NCBI RefSeq assembly: GCF_001547895.1
Contig: NZ_AP014627.1
Coordinates: forward strand, 2,359,501-2,423,500
Direction of reading: 5' to 3'
DNA length: 64,000 nucleotides
Source: Pseudomonas sp. Os17
GTDB lineage: Bacteria; Pseudomonadota; Gammaproteobacteria; Pseudomonadales; Pseudomonadaceae
Numbering within the stretch: the first letter of the stretch is position 1; each line of letters begins with the position of its first letter. The position numbers and the translations under genes were made by a program. Of this stretch, positions 46,152 through 55,477 are shown piece by piece. Under the pieces are notes generated by a model that searched no databases, had not been told where the DNA came from, and worked only from the letters and a program-made list of their open reading frames with translations.

Positions 46152-47122
46152 GCGAGTTGTCCCGGGGCATACGGGAGTACTCGCTGTTCCAGGCGGTGAT
46201 GCTGGTGGTCGATCGACTGCGCGATGCTCACCCCCAGATGAACGACGACGAGCTCTACGATCAGCTGGAGTTCCAGGCCAACCCGAGCCTGGGATTTCCC
46301 GGCAGCGATGTCGATCGCGTGGAGTTCTTCGAAGAGCACGGACTGTTGCATGCGCGCCTGCGCCTGAACCTGATCGGCCTGTTCGGCTCCGGCTCGCCGC
46401 TGCCGGCCTTCTATGGCGAGCAGGCCCTGGGCGACACCGAGGAGGGCAACCCGACCCGGCATTTTCTCGATCTGTTCCACCATCGCCTGCAACGGCTGAT
46501 GCTGCCGATCTGGCGCAAGTACCGCTATCGCGCGAGCTTCTCCAGCGGTGCCCTGGATCCGTTCTCCAGCCAGTTGTTCGCCTTGATCGGCCTGGGCGGC
46601 GTGGAGATTCGCCAGGCCCGGGAACTGAACTGGAAACGCCTGCTGCCCTACCTCGGGCTCTTGAGCCTGCGGGCCCACTCGGCGGCGCTGATCGAGGCGG
46701 TGCTGCGTTACTACTTCAAGCATGCGCAGCTGGTGATCGAGCAGTGCATCGAGCGTCGGGTGCAGATTCTCGACGAGCAGCGCAACCGCCTGGGCCTGGG
46801 CAACAGCGTGCTCGGCGAGGACCTGGTGCTGGGGGAGCGGGTGCGCGATCGCAGCGGCAAGTTCCGCATCCACATCCGCGAGCTCGACTGGCAGCGCTTC
46901 CATGAATTCCTGCCGATTGGCTTCGGCTATCAACCGCTTTGCGCCCTGGTGCGCTTCACCTTGCGCGACCCGTTGGACTACGACATCCGCCTGGTACTGC
47001 GCCAGGAGGAAATCCGTGAACTGTGCATCGGCGAGCAGAACGCTTGCCGCCTGGGCTGGACCAGCTGGCTGGGACGTGAACGCGCCGATGGCGTGGTGAC
47101 CCTGGGCAGCCTCTCTCATTAA
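46115..47122 (+). CDS. tssG: T6SS baseplate protein TssG
   Basis: 335 residues, VasB/ImpH family: GIREYSLFQAVMLVVDRL, FQANPSLGFPGSDV, LFGSGSPLPAFYGE and FLDLFHHRLQRLM. ATG 46115 is preceded by AGGAGAGG within tssF, indicating coupling. Baseplate wedge subunit. Confidence 0.95.
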   Translation: MDATHGLAAPALSELSRGIREYSLFQAVMLVVDRLRDAHPQMNDDELYDQLEFQANPSLGFPGSDVDRVEFFEEHGLLHARLRLNLIGLFGSGSPLPAFYGEQALGDTEEGNPTRHFLDLFHHRLQRLMLPIWRKYRYRASFSSGALDPFSSQLFALIGLGGVEIRQARELNWKRLLPYLGLLSLRAHSAALIEAVLRYYFKHAQLVIEQCIERRVQILDEQRNRLGLGNSVLGEDLVLGERVRDRSGKFRIHIRELDWQRFHEFLPIGFGYQPLCALVRFTLRDPLDYDIRLVLRQEEIRELCIGEQNACRLGWTSWLGRERADGVVTLGSLSH

Positions 47123-47133
47123 GGACGAGACCG

Positions 47134-49770
47134 ATGATCAACGTCGATTTGCAACAACTGATCCAGGCACTGGATGCCGATACCCGCCGCGACCTGGAGC
47201 GCTGCGCCGAGCGTTGCGTGGCCCGTGGCGGCAGCAAGATCCTGGTGGAGGACCTGCTGCTGGAACTGCTGGAGCGGCCCCAGGGGCTGCTCGCCCGGGC
47301 CCTGCAGGATGCCGGGATCGAGGCCGCCGAGCTGGTGGCGGTGCTGCAACCGGGTACCGAGCACAGCGCTTCACGCAACCCGGTGTTTGCGCCGGAGCTG
47401 GTGCAATGGCTGCAGGATGCCTTGCTGGTGGCCAGCCTGGAACTGGGACAGACCCAGGTGCAGCAGGCGGCGTTGCTCCTGGCCTTGCTGCGCAACCCGC
47501 TGCGCTATGCCGGCAGCCGCTACCAGCCGTTGCTGGCGCGGCTCAACAGCCAGCGCCTGAAGGACTTCGCCCTGGCCCAGCAGGGGGATCCCGGGGCCCC
47601 GGGCCAGCCGCTGGCCGGCGGCGAATCGCTGTTGCAGCGCTTTACCCATAACCTCACCCAGCAGGCCCGGGACGGCCGGCTCGACCCGGTACTGTGCCGC
47701 GATGAAGCGCTGCGCCAGATGGTGGATATCCTCGCCCGGCGGCGCAAGAACAACCCGATCATTGTCGGCGAAGCCGGGGTCGGCAAGACCGCGGTGGTGG
47801 AGGGGCTGGCGTCGCGCATTGCCGCCGGTGAAGTGCCCCAGGCGTTGCAGGGCGTCGAGTTGCTGGTCCTGGACATGGGCTTGCTGCAGGCCGGGGCCAG
47901 CGTCAAGGGCGAGTTCGAGCGCCGGCTCAAAGGGGTGATCGATGAGGTCAAGGCCGCGCCTCAGCCGATCATCGTGTTCATCGACGAGGCCCATACCCTG
48001 ATCGGGGCCGGTGGCAACGCCGGCGGTGGCGACGCCGCCAACCTGCTCAAGCCGGCCCTGGCCCGGGGCGAGCTGCGCACCATCGCCGCCACCACCTGGA
48101 GCGAGTACAAGAAATACTTCGAAAAGGACCCGGCCCTGGCCCGGCGTTTCCAGCCGGTGCAGTTGCATGAACCCAGCGTCGACGAGGCGGTGACCATCCT
48201 GCGCGGCCTGGCCCCGATCTATGAAAAGAGCCACGGCATTTACCTGCGCGATGACGCGGTTGTGGCGGCAGCGCAGTTGTCGGCCCGCTACCTGGCGGGT
48301 CGGCAGTTGCCGGACAAGGCTGTCGACGTCCTGGATACCGCCTGCGCCCGGGTGCGCATCAGCCTCGCCGCGGCGCCGCAAAGCCTGGAACGCTTGCGCG
48401 CCGAACTGGCGGAAGGCGCTCGCCAGCGCCAGGCCCTGCGCCGCGATGCCGAGGCCGGGCTGGACATCGACCAAGAGGCTTTGCAGCGTCTGGAGCAACG
48501 CTTGCAGGATGCCGAGCGCGAGCAACTGGCCCTGGAGCAGCGCTGGATCGAGCAGCGCCAGCAGGCCGAGCGCCTGCTCGCCCTGCGCCAGGAGTTGGCC
48601 CAGGCGCGGGAAGCGCTGGTGGCCACTTCCGAGGACCGGCAAGCGCCGGCTGACGATGCTCGGGACAGCGAGCCGCAGGCGCACCTGCAGGCGTTGCAGG
48701 CCGAACTGGTGGCGGTCCACGGCGCGCTCAGCAACGCCCAGGCCGAGGAGCGCCTGGTGAGTTTCGAGGTGTGCCCGCGGTTGGTGGCGCAAGTGATCAG
48801 CGCCTGGACCGGTGTGCCCCAGGAGCAACTGGCCCGGGAGCACAACGCCCGGGTCGCCAGTTTCGCCGACGATCTGCGGGCGCGGATCCGCGGCCAGGAA
48901 CAGGCGGTGCAGGCCCTCGACCGTTGCATGCGCGCGGTCGCCGCGGGCCTGAACCAGCCCGACGCGCCGGTGGGGGTGTTCCTGCTGGTGGGCCCCAGCG
49001 GTGTCGGCAAGACCGAAACCGCCCTGGCCCTGGCGGACCTGCTGTACGGCGGCGAGCGCTTCCTGACCACCATCAACATGTCCGAGTTTCAGGAGAAACA
49101 CAGCCTCTCGCGGCTGATCGGCGCGCCGCCGGGTTACGTCGGTTACGGCGAGGGCGGCATGCTCACCGAAGCGGTACGCCAGAAACCCTATTCGGTGGTG
49201 CTGCTGGACGAGGTGGAGAAGGCCGATCCGGACGTGCTCAACCTGTTCTACCAGATCTTCGACAAGGGCCTGGCCAACGATGGCGAAGGGCGCGCGATCG
49301 ATTTTCGCAACACCCTGATCCTGATGACCTCGAACCTCGCCAGCGAACGCATCGACGCCCTGTGCCAGGGCTCGCAGCGTCCCAGCACTGAGGACCTGGA
49401 GCGGGCGATCCGCCCGGTCCTCAGCGCCCACTTCAAGCCGGCGCTGCTGGCCCGCATGCGGGTGGTGCCGTTCTACCCGGTGGACGCTGCGGTGCTGCGG
49501 GAACTGATCGAGATCAAGCTGCAGCGCCTGGGCCAGCGCCTGGCGCGCCGGCACTTGCAGTTCAGCCATTGCCAGCAGTTGGTGACGCAACTGGCCCGGC
49601 GCTGCGGGCAGAGCGACAGCGGTGCACGGCTGATCGATCACCTGCTGGAAGCGCATCTGCTGCCCCGGGTGGCCGATCGTTTGCTGCAGGCCATGGCCAG
49701 CGGCGAGTCCCTCGTGCAGGTGCACGCCACGGTGGATGGCGACGGCGGCGTGGTCTGCGAGTTTGCTTGA
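47134..49770 (+). CDS. tssH: T6SS AAA+ ATPase TssH (ClpV)
   Basis: 878 residues with a ClpN-like N-domain. The first AAA+ module has Walker A GEAGVGKT (212-219) and [15 protein letters not shown] coiled-coil middle domain follows (about 400-540). The second AAA+ module has GPSGVGKT (620-627), [16 protein letters not shown] and a ClpB-type C-domain. It disassembles contracted TssB/C sheaths for recycling. Corresponds to clpV2 in HSI-II. It starts 12 bp after tssG. Confidence 0.96.
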   Translation: MINVDLQQLIQALDADTRRDLERCAERCVARGGSKILVEDLLLELLERPQGLLARALQDAGIEAAELVAVLQPGTEHSASRNPVFAPELVQWLQDALLVASLELGQTQVQQAALLLALLRNPLRYAGSRYQPLLARLNSQRLKDFALAQQGDPGAPGQPLAGGESLLQRFTHNLTQQARDGRLDPVLCRDEALRQMVDILARRRKNNPIIVGEAGVGKTAVVEGLASRIAAGEVPQALQGVELLVLDMGLLQAGASVKGEFERRLKGVIDEVKAAPQPIIVFIDEAHTLIGAGGNAGGGDAANLLKPALARGELRTIAATTWSEYKKYFEKDPALARRFQPVQLHEPSVDEAVTILRGLAPIYEKSHGIYLRDDAVVAAAQLSARYLAGRQLPDKAVDVLDTACARVRISLAAAPQSLERLRAELAEGARQRQALRRDAEAGLDIDQEALQRLEQRLQDAEREQLALEQRWIEQRQQAERLLALRQELAQAREALVATSEDRQAPADDARDSEPQAHLQALQAELVAVHGALSNAQAEERLVSFEVCPRLVAQVISAWTGVPQEQLAREHNARVASFADDLRARIRGQEQAVQALDRCMRAVAAGLNQPDAPVGVFLLVGPSGVGKTETALALADLLYGGERFLTTINMSEFQEKHSLSRLIGAPPGYVGYGEGGMLTEAVRQKPYSVVLLDEVEKADPDVLNLFYQIFDKGLANDGEGRAIDFRNTLILMTSNLASERIDALCQGSQRPSTEDLERAIRPVLSAHFKPALLARMRVVPFYPVDAAVLRELIEIKLQRLGQRLARRHLQFSHCQQLVTQLARRCGQSDSGARLIDHLLEAHLLPRVADRLLQAMASGESLVQVHATVDGDGGVVCEFA

Positions 49771-49780
49771 GGGCACCCGG

Positions 49781-51307
49781 ATGTTTACCCAGATTGCCCA
49801 ACCGCTGGCCTATGCCGAATCCCTGCTGGGGATGTACTGCGAGCTGGCCCGGAGCGGCGACGAGGCCAGCCTGCTGGCGGACTTCGTGGCTGCCGTCGCC
49901 CGGCTCAGCGGTTGCCAGTTGACCCAGCTGTACCTGTTGGACGCCACCCACACCCGCCTGGAGCTCTGCGCCGAGTGCCTGAGCGACGCCACACGGCCGC
50001 GGCCAGTGGCCGAGCTGCCGGCGGACTACAACGGCGAGCAGCTGTTGCAGTTCTCACTGTGCCAGGACCGCGTGCTGTTCCTCGCCGACCTGGGCAGTGG
50101 CCTGTACCAGACCGACTTCCTGCCGGAGGCGGGCGGTGCCTGGCGCTCGCTGCTGTGCGTGCCCCTGGCCAGCCCCCAGGGTGCGGTGCAAGGGCTGCTG
50201 CTGTGCGCCAGCCGCGGGCCTGCCCGGTTGCAGGGATTCGCCGGCTCGTTGCGCCTGTCGGGCAGCTTCCTGCTGGCCCAGCGCAGCCTGCGGCAACACT
50301 GGCGGCGCGCGGCGGCCACGCTGCCGACCGAGCCCGAGGCCCCGCGCCGGGCCGGCGACTACGGGCTGATCGGTAGCAGCCCGGCCATGCGCCAGACCTG
50401 CCAGCTGATCAGCAAGGTGCTGCACAGCCCCTACACGGTGCTGCTCCAGGGCGAGACCGGCACCGGCAAGGAGGTGGTGGCGCGGGCCATCCACGATTAC
50501 GGTCCGCGCCGCTCGCGGCCCTTTATCGTGCAGAACTGCGCGGCTTTGCCCGAGCACTTGCTGGAGAGCGAATTGTTCGGCTATCGCAAAGGCGCGTTCA
50601 CCGGCGCCGACAGCGATCGCATCGGCCTGTTCGAGGCGGCGCAGGGCGGCACGCTGCTGCTGGATGAAATCGGCGACATGCCGCTGGTGCTGCAGGCCAA
50701 GTTGCTGCGGGTGTTGCAGGAAAGCGAAATCCGCCCCTTGGGCAGCAACGAGCCGCGCCAGATCGATGTGCGCATCATCGCTGCCACCCACCGCGACTTG
50801 CCGACCCTGGTGAGCAGCGGCGAGTTTCGCGAGGACCTCTATTACCGCCTTGGCCAGTTCCCCATCGAACTGCCACCCCTGCGCCAGCGTGCGGGGGATG
50901 TGGCGCAACTGGCGCGCTACTTCTGCGACAAGACCTGCACCTTTCTCCAGCGCGAAGCGCTGCAGTGGGCCGACTCGGCGCTGCAACTGCTTGGCGGCTA
51001 CGCCTTTCCCGGCAACGTGCGCGAGCTCAAGGGCCTGGTGGAGCGGGCGGTGCTGCTGTGCGAAGGCCGCGAGCTGCTGCCCGAGCACTTGCTGCTGCAG
51101 CGCGCGGCGCCGGAGGGCTCGCCGACCCTGAACCTGCGGCTGCGCATGGAGCAGATCGAGCGCGGCCTGTTGCTGGAGTGCCTGCACAAGCACGGCGGCA
51201 ATCGCACCCACGCCGCCCGCGAGCTGGGCATGTCGCGGCGGGCCCTGCATTACCGCCTGGCGCGCTTGCAGATCCAGCCCCTGGAACCCGAGGCGTCCTG
51301 CTCATGA
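49781..51307 (+). CDS. sfa2: Sigma-54-dependent T6SS regulator (Sfa2/VasH-like)
   Basis: 508 residues. A GAF-like N-terminal domain (about 15-165) precedes a sigma-54 interaction AAA+ domain with Walker A GETGTGKE (224-231), the RpoN-contact loop GAFTGA (271-276) and Walker B GGTLLLDEIGD. A Fis-type helix-turn-helix (GGNRTHAARELGMSRRALHYRL) closes the protein. It should activate RpoN-dependent T6SS or hcp/vgrG promoters. ATG 49781 has GAGGG upstream; the frame extends upstream inside tssH. Same position as sfa2 in HSI-II. Confidence 0.92.
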   Translation: MFTQIAQPLAYAESLLGMYCELARSGDEASLLADFVAAVARLSGCQLTQLYLLDATHTRLELCAECLSDATRPRPVAELPADYNGEQLLQFSLCQDRVLFLADLGSGLYQTDFLPEAGGAWRSLLCVPLASPQGAVQGLLLCASRGPARLQGFAGSLRLSGSFLLAQRSLRQHWRRAAATLPTEPEAPRRAGDYGLIGSSPAMRQTCQLISKVLHSPYTVLLQGETGTGKEVVARAIHDYGPRRSRPFIVQNCAALPEHLLESELFGYRKGAFTGADSDRIGLFEAAQGGTLLLDEIGDMPLVLQAKLLRVLQESEIRPLGSNEPRQIDVRIIAATHRDLPTLVSSGEFREDLYYRLGQFPIELPPLRQRAGDVAQLARYFCDKTCTFLQREALQWADSALQLLGGYAFPGNVRELKGLVERAVLLCEGRELLPEHLLLQRAAPEGSPTLNLRLRMEQIERGLLLECLHKHGGNRTHAARELGMSRRALHYRLARLQIQPLEPEASCS

Positions 51308-51337
51308 GCGCGCTGTGGCTGTGCTTGTCGCTGACCG

Positions 51338-51363
51338 GCGGCGCCCGATTGCTTGGGCGCCGC
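51338..51363. promoter_or_regulatory. Hairpin between the regulator and small lipoprotein genes
   Basis: GCGGCGCCC (51338-51346) pairs perfectly with GGGCGCCGC (51355-51363) around an 8-base loop. It is not followed by a U-tract, so an mRNA processing or attenuation role is more likely than full termination. Confidence 0.4.
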
Positions 51364-51392
51364 GCCCCTTACCTTGATCCGGAGAACCGCTG

Positions 51393-51533
51393 ATGTCCGT
51401 TCGTCCCTGGCCCCTTGTCCTGCTGTTGCTGGTGGTTTTCGGCCACCTGGGCGCTTGCAGCGGCAATTACAAATTCAATGACCCCAGCTACCGCCCGCTA
51501 GGTGACCCGCAGACGGTCAACCGCGGCAAGTGA
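51393..51533 (+). CDS. Small T6SS-associated lipoprotein (OrfX-type)
   Basis: A 46-residue precursor with a Leu-rich signal and lipobox LGAC (Cys22), leaving a 25-residue mature peptide containing NYKFNDPSYRPLGDPQTVN. GGAGA precedes ATG 51393. It sits where P. aeruginosa HSI-II has the small gene between sfa2 and fha2, which supports it as real. Function unknown, probably an outer-membrane-anchored accessory. Confidence 0.7.
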   Translation: MSVRPWPLVLLLLVVFGHLGACSGNYKFNDPSYRPLGDPQTVNRGK

Positions 51534-51550
51534 GCGCAAGGAGCAGCACC

Positions 51551-52750
51551 ATGGAACTGGTTTTTGAAATGCTCGACAGCCCTCAGCGCCTGCCGGCCGC
51601 AAGCGTCAGCAAGACCTTCGGGCAGGGCGGGGGACGGATCGGCCGCGGCGCCGATTGCCATTGGGTGATTCCCGACCGCCAGCGGCACCTGTCCAACCAC
51701 CACGCGCAGGTCAGCTATCGGGACGGTGCGTTCTTCCTCACCGATACCAGCAGCAACGGCATCGTCCTCAAGGACAGCGGCGCGCGCCTGCCCAAGGGCA
51801 CGCCGTTGCGCATCGAGCAGGGCAGCACCTATGTGCTGGGGGGCTTCGTGATGCGCGCGCGGCTGATGCCGGCGAGCGCGCCCCTGGCGCTGGACGTCGG
51901 CCGGCCGCTGGCCGCGGGCAGCATCATTCCCGATGACGCCTTTCTCGATCCGGACCCGCTCAAGGCCCTGGCGATGGAGGAGCAGGGCGAGCTGACGGAC
52001 GATCCTCTGGCGCTGCTCGACAGCCCGCCCCAGGCCCTGGAGCCCTTCGCCGACTACGCACGGATCGACACCGAGCACCTGCTGGTGCCCGAGCTGGTGG
52101 CGCCCACGCCGCTCCCGCCAGCGAGCCCGGTGTCGCCGCTCCAGGGCCCTGGGGAGTCGTTCTGGGAGCAGTTTGCCGAGGCCCTGGGCGTTGAACTCAA
52201 GGACCTCGATCCGCCGGCCCGGGAGGCCCTGGCGCTCAAGGCGGCGCGCCTGCTCAAGCAGAGTGTTGCCAGCTTGCAGCAGAGCCTGCGCACCCGTAGC
52301 GAACTGAAGAACGAACTGCGCCTGGGGCAGACCCAGGTCCAGAGCGCCGGCAAGAACCCGCTGCGCTTTGCCCCGAACGCCAGCGAGGCCCTTGAGCGGC
52401 TGCTGCTGGACGACAAGCCCGGGCAGTTGTCCGGGCCCCAGGCCATTGCCCGGGCCTTCGGCGATTTGCAGGCGCATCAGGTGGCCTTGCTCGCCGCCAG
52501 CCGGGCCGCACTGCGCAGCACCCTGGAGCACTTCTCGCCGCAGCAGTTGACCCTGCGTTTCGAGCGCGACGGCAAGCGCCCCTGGCTGGCCACCGCCGGG
52601 CGTCACTGGCGGGCCTATACCCGCTACCACCAGAACCTGCGCCTGGACGACGACTGGAGCGAACGCCTGCTGGCCCGGGACTTTGCCCAGGCCTACGAGG
52701 AGCAGCACCGGCTGATTTCCACCCTCAACACCCACGCTCACCAAGGATGA
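51551..52750 (+). CDS. tagH: T6SS FHA-domain protein (TagH/Fha2)
   Basis: 399 residues. The N-terminal FHA domain (about 10-105) has RIGRGADCHWVIPD, LSNHHAQVSYRDGAFFLTDTS and SNGI, the phosphothreonine-binding signature. The C-terminal TagH domain contains ESFWEQFAEALGVEL and NPLRFAPNASEALERLL. It likely responds to the Stk kinase and Stp phosphatase encoded downstream. ATG 51551 has AAGGAG 9 bp upstream. Confidence 0.9.
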   Translation: MELVFEMLDSPQRLPAASVSKTFGQGGGRIGRGADCHWVIPDRQRHLSNHHAQVSYRDGAFFLTDTSSNGIVLKDSGARLPKGTPLRIEQGSTYVLGGFVMRARLMPASAPLALDVGRPLAAGSIIPDDAFLDPDPLKALAMEEQGELTDDPLALLDSPPQALEPFADYARIDTEHLLVPELVAPTPLPPASPVSPLQGPGESFWEQFAEALGVELKDLDPPAREALALKAARLLKQSVASLQQSLRTRSELKNELRLGQTQVQSAGKNPLRFAPNASEALERLLLDDKPGQLSGPQAIARAFGDLQAHQVALLAASRAALRSTLEHFSPQQLTLRFERDGKRPWLATAGRHWRAYTRYHQNLRLDDDWSERLLARDFAQAYEEQHRLISTLNTHAHQG

Positions 52751-52755
52751 TCCCC

Positions 52756-53259
52756 ATGCTTCGCTGCAAGGTTTTGTTGATGCGCGCCGCGACCCTGCTG
52801 GCGCTGTCGCTGCTCGGCGCCTGCGCCTCGATGTCGCCGTATTCGAGCCTGACCAAGCTCGACCTCAGGCTCAGCGCCAGTGACCAGTTGAACCCCGACC
52901 TCAACGGCCGGCCGTCGCCCATCGTGGTGCGGCTGCTGGAGCTCAAGCACCCGGTGGCCTTTGAAAACGCCGATTTCTTCAGCCTCTACGAGCGGGCCAA
53001 GGAGTCCCTGGACCCGGACCTGGTGGCCAGCGAGGAACTGGAACTGCGCCCCGGGCAGAGCCTGGAGCTCAAGCTCAGCGTCGAGCGTGACAGCCGTTAT
53101 GTCGGGGTGTTGGCGGCCTACCGCGACCTGCCGGAAACCCGCTGGCGCTATGTGATTCCGATCACCGCGATGGAGGTCACCCGCAGTGAGCTGATCCTCG
53201 ACCAGGCGGGCATTCGCAACCGTCTGCAACCTCTGGCCCGGGCGGATGAACAGCCATGA
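52756..53259 (+). CDS. tssJ: T6SS outer-membrane lipoprotein TssJ
   Basis: 167 residues with a lipoprotein signal (lipobox LGAC near residue 23) and a transthyretin-like beta domain: KLDLRLSASDQLNPDLNGRPSPIVVRLLELK. It anchors the TssJLM membrane complex at the outer membrane. ATG 52756 has AAGGA upstream; ATG 52747 is an alternative. It overlaps tssK by 4 bp. Confidence 0.92.
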   Translation: MLRCKVLLMRAATLLALSLLGACASMSPYSSLTKLDLRLSASDQLNPDLNGRPSPIVVRLLELKHPVAFENADFFSLYERAKESLDPDLVASEELELRPGQSLELKLSVERDSRYVGVLAAYRDLPETRWRYVIPITAMEVTRSELILDQAGIRNRLQPLARADEQP

Positions 53260-54587
53260 ACGAACATAAAGTCATCTGGCAGGAAGGCATGTTGCTGCGG
53301 CCCCAGCACTTCCAGCACAACGACCGCTATTTCGACCATCAGCTCAAGACCCGCACCCAGCTGCTGGGCAGCTACACCTGGGGCTTTCTCGGCCTGGAGA
53401 TCGACCTGCAGTACCTGAACATGGGCAAGCTGGTGATCAGCCGGGCCTCGGGGATCCTGCCGGACGGCAGCCTGTTCGCCCTGGGAGAGAGCAGCGAGCC
53501 CCTGGCCCTGGACGTGCCGGCCAACACCGGCAAGACCTCGGTGTACCTGGCGCTGCCCCTGGTCACCGGCAACCACATCGAAGCCCGGCGCGCCGAGCAG
53601 TCCGATGTGCTGGCGCGCTACATCACCTACGAAGCGCAGATCGCCGACTCCAATGCCGACGACGACTCCAGCAGCCAGATCAGCTGCGGGCGACCGGACT
53701 TCCGCCTGTTGCTGGGGGAGCAGCAAAGCGACCAGGCCTACGTCAAGCTCAAGGTCTGCGAGGTGCAGGGCAGCAACGCCGAAGGGGTGATCAACCTCGA
53801 TCAGGAGTTCTTCCCGACCTTCATCCAGACCCACGCCTCGGCCTACCTGCTGTCGTGCCTGAAGGAGGTGATCAGTATGCTCGCCCACCGTGGCGACACC
53901 ATCGCCGAGCGCATCCGCTCCAATGGCAAGGTCGGTGGTGCCGAGGTCGGCGATTTCATGATGCTGCAGCTGATCAACCGCAGCGAAGTGGTGCTGCGCC
54001 ACTACCTGGACCTGGAGCAGGTGCACCCGGAGGAGCTGTATCGCACCTTGCTCGGCATGCTGGGCGACCTGTCGACCTTCTCCAGCGAGAGCAAGCGCCC
54101 GCGCCTGGACACCCGCTACCAGCACAGCGACCAGGGGGCGAGTTTTCGCAGCCTGATGGACGCCATCCGCCAGGTGCTGTCCATGGTCCTGGAGCAGCAC
54201 GCCATGGAGCTGGCCTTGCAGGAGCGCCAGTACGGCATCCTGGTGGCGGCCCTGCACGATCACTCGTTGCTGGAGTCGGCCTCCTTCGTCCTGGCCGCCA
54301 GCGCCAACTGCGACGCCGAAGAGCTGCGTCATCGCCTGCCGGCGCACCTCAAGGTCGGCCCGGTGGAGAACATCCGCCAACTGGTCAACCTGCACCTGCC
54401 GGGGATCAAGGTCAAACCGCTCTCGGTGGCGCCGCGCCAGATCCCGTTCCACTCCAGCAAGACCTATTTCATCCTCGAATTCAGCCCCCAGGAGCTGACC
54501 CAACTGGAACGCTCCGGGGGCTTTGCCTTCCACGTTTCCGGGGAGTTCTCCGAGCTTGAGCTGAAATTCTGGGCCATCAGGAACTGA
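53256..54587 (+). CDS. tssK: T6SS baseplate-membrane connector TssK
   Basis: 443 residues, full-length ImpJ/VasE family, with N-terminal VIWQEGMLLRPQHFQHNDRY, the family hallmark, and C-terminal FHSSKTYFILEFSP. It links the baseplate to TssL/TssM. ATGA overlap with tssJ. Confidence 0.95.
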   Translation: MNEHKVIWQEGMLLRPQHFQHNDRYFDHQLKTRTQLLGSYTWGFLGLEIDLQYLNMGKLVISRASGILPDGSLFALGESSEPLALDVPANTGKTSVYLALPLVTGNHIEARRAEQSDVLARYITYEAQIADSNADDDSSSQISCGRPDFRLLLGEQQSDQAYVKLKVCEVQGSNAEGVINLDQEFFPTFIQTHASAYLLSCLKEVISMLAHRGDTIAERIRSNGKVGGAEVGDFMMLQLINRSEVVLRHYLDLEQVHPEELYRTLLGMLGDLSTFSSESKRPRLDTRYQHSDQGASFRSLMDAIRQVLSMVLEQHAMELALQERQYGILVAALHDHSLLESASFVLAASANCDAEELRHRLPAHLKVGPVENIRQLVNLHLPGIKVKPLSVAPRQIPFHSSKTYFILEFSPQELTQLERSGGFAFHVSGEFSELELKFWAIRN

Positions 54588-54592
54588 CTGCC

Positions 54593-55477
54593 ATGACCAA
54601 GGACAGTGAATACCCGCAGGACGACAAGACCGTCCTCGTCGATCGCCACGAGCCCCACGCCGGCAGCGGCCCGCTGACGGACTCCGTCGCGCCGCCGCGT
54701 ATCGAGCAACTGGAGCAGCGGATGATCTATGCCGCGCGCCTGCAACCGGCCCAGGCCTTCAACGTCAGCCTCAACGCCCTGGTGGCCGCGGCGTCCGAGC
54801 TGCTTTCGGAAGTGGTGCGGCTCAAGCACAGCGTGGTGCGCGAAGACCTGGGCGCGCTCAACCAGCAACTGAGCGCCGCCATCCGGCGGTTCGAGGCCCG
54901 GGCGCTGCACGACGGTGCCGAGGCCGGCCAGGTGCGCAGCGCCCGCTATGTGCTGTGCACGGTGGCGGACGAGGCGGTGGTGAGCACCCCCTGGGGCAAT
55001 GAGAGCCAATGGTCGCAGATGAGCCTGCTGAGCAGCTTTCACAACGAGACCTTCGGCGGTGAAAAGGTCTTTCAGCTGCTGGAGCAACTGACCCGCAATC
55101 CGCTGCGCCACCTGCCGATGCTGGAGCTCATCTACCTGTGCCTGTCCCTGGGGTTCGAGGGCAAGTACCGGGTCGCGCCCCGCGGCATGCTGGAGCTGGA
55201 AGGCATCCGCGATGCCCTGTATCGGCAGATCCGCCAGTTGCGCGGCGACGTGCCCCGGGAGTTGTCGCCGCAGTGGCAGGGCTTTGGCGATCAGCGCCCG
55301 GACCTGGTGCGGATCGTGCCCTGGTGGACGGTGGCGCTGTCCACCCTGGTGAGCCTGGCGGTGATGTATTCCGGGTTTGCCTGGGTTCTGGCGCAGCAGC
55401 GCGAGAGCGTGTTGCAACCTTATCGTCAGCTTGATTCGGCGGCGTCCGTGAGTGCGCCGCAAGACGGGAAACTGTGA
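54593..55477 (+). CDS. tssL: T6SS inner-membrane protein TssL (DotU)
   Basis: 294 residues. The cytoplasmic hook domain contains YVLCTVADEAVVSTPWG, FHNETFGGEKVFQLLEQL and YLCLSLGFEGKYRV, with one C-terminal TM (ALSTLVSLAVMYSGFAWVLA). There is no peptidoglycan-binding OmpA extension. It overlaps tssM by 4 bp, and the two form the inner-membrane complex. Confidence 0.95.
   Translation: MTKDSEYPQDDKTVLVDRHEPHAGSGPLTDSVAPPRIEQLEQRMIYAARLQPAQAFNVSLNALVAAASELLSEVVRLKHSVVREDLGALNQQLSAAIRRFEARALHDGAEAGQVRSARYVLCTVADEAVVSTPWGNESQWSQMSLLSSFHNETFGGEKVFQLLEQLTRNPLRHLPMLELIYLCLSLGFEGKYRVAPRGMLELEGIRDALYRQIRQLRGDVPRELSPQWQGFGDQRPDLVRIVPWWTVALSTLVSLAVMYSGFAWVLAQQRESVLQPYRQLDSAASVSAPQDGKL

Noticed and set aside
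51304..51393. 29-residue frame between the sigma-54 regulator and the small lipoprotein
   Set aside because: It overlaps the regulator stop and spans the GC-rich hairpin, with no convincing ribosome site. Non-coding leader is more likely.
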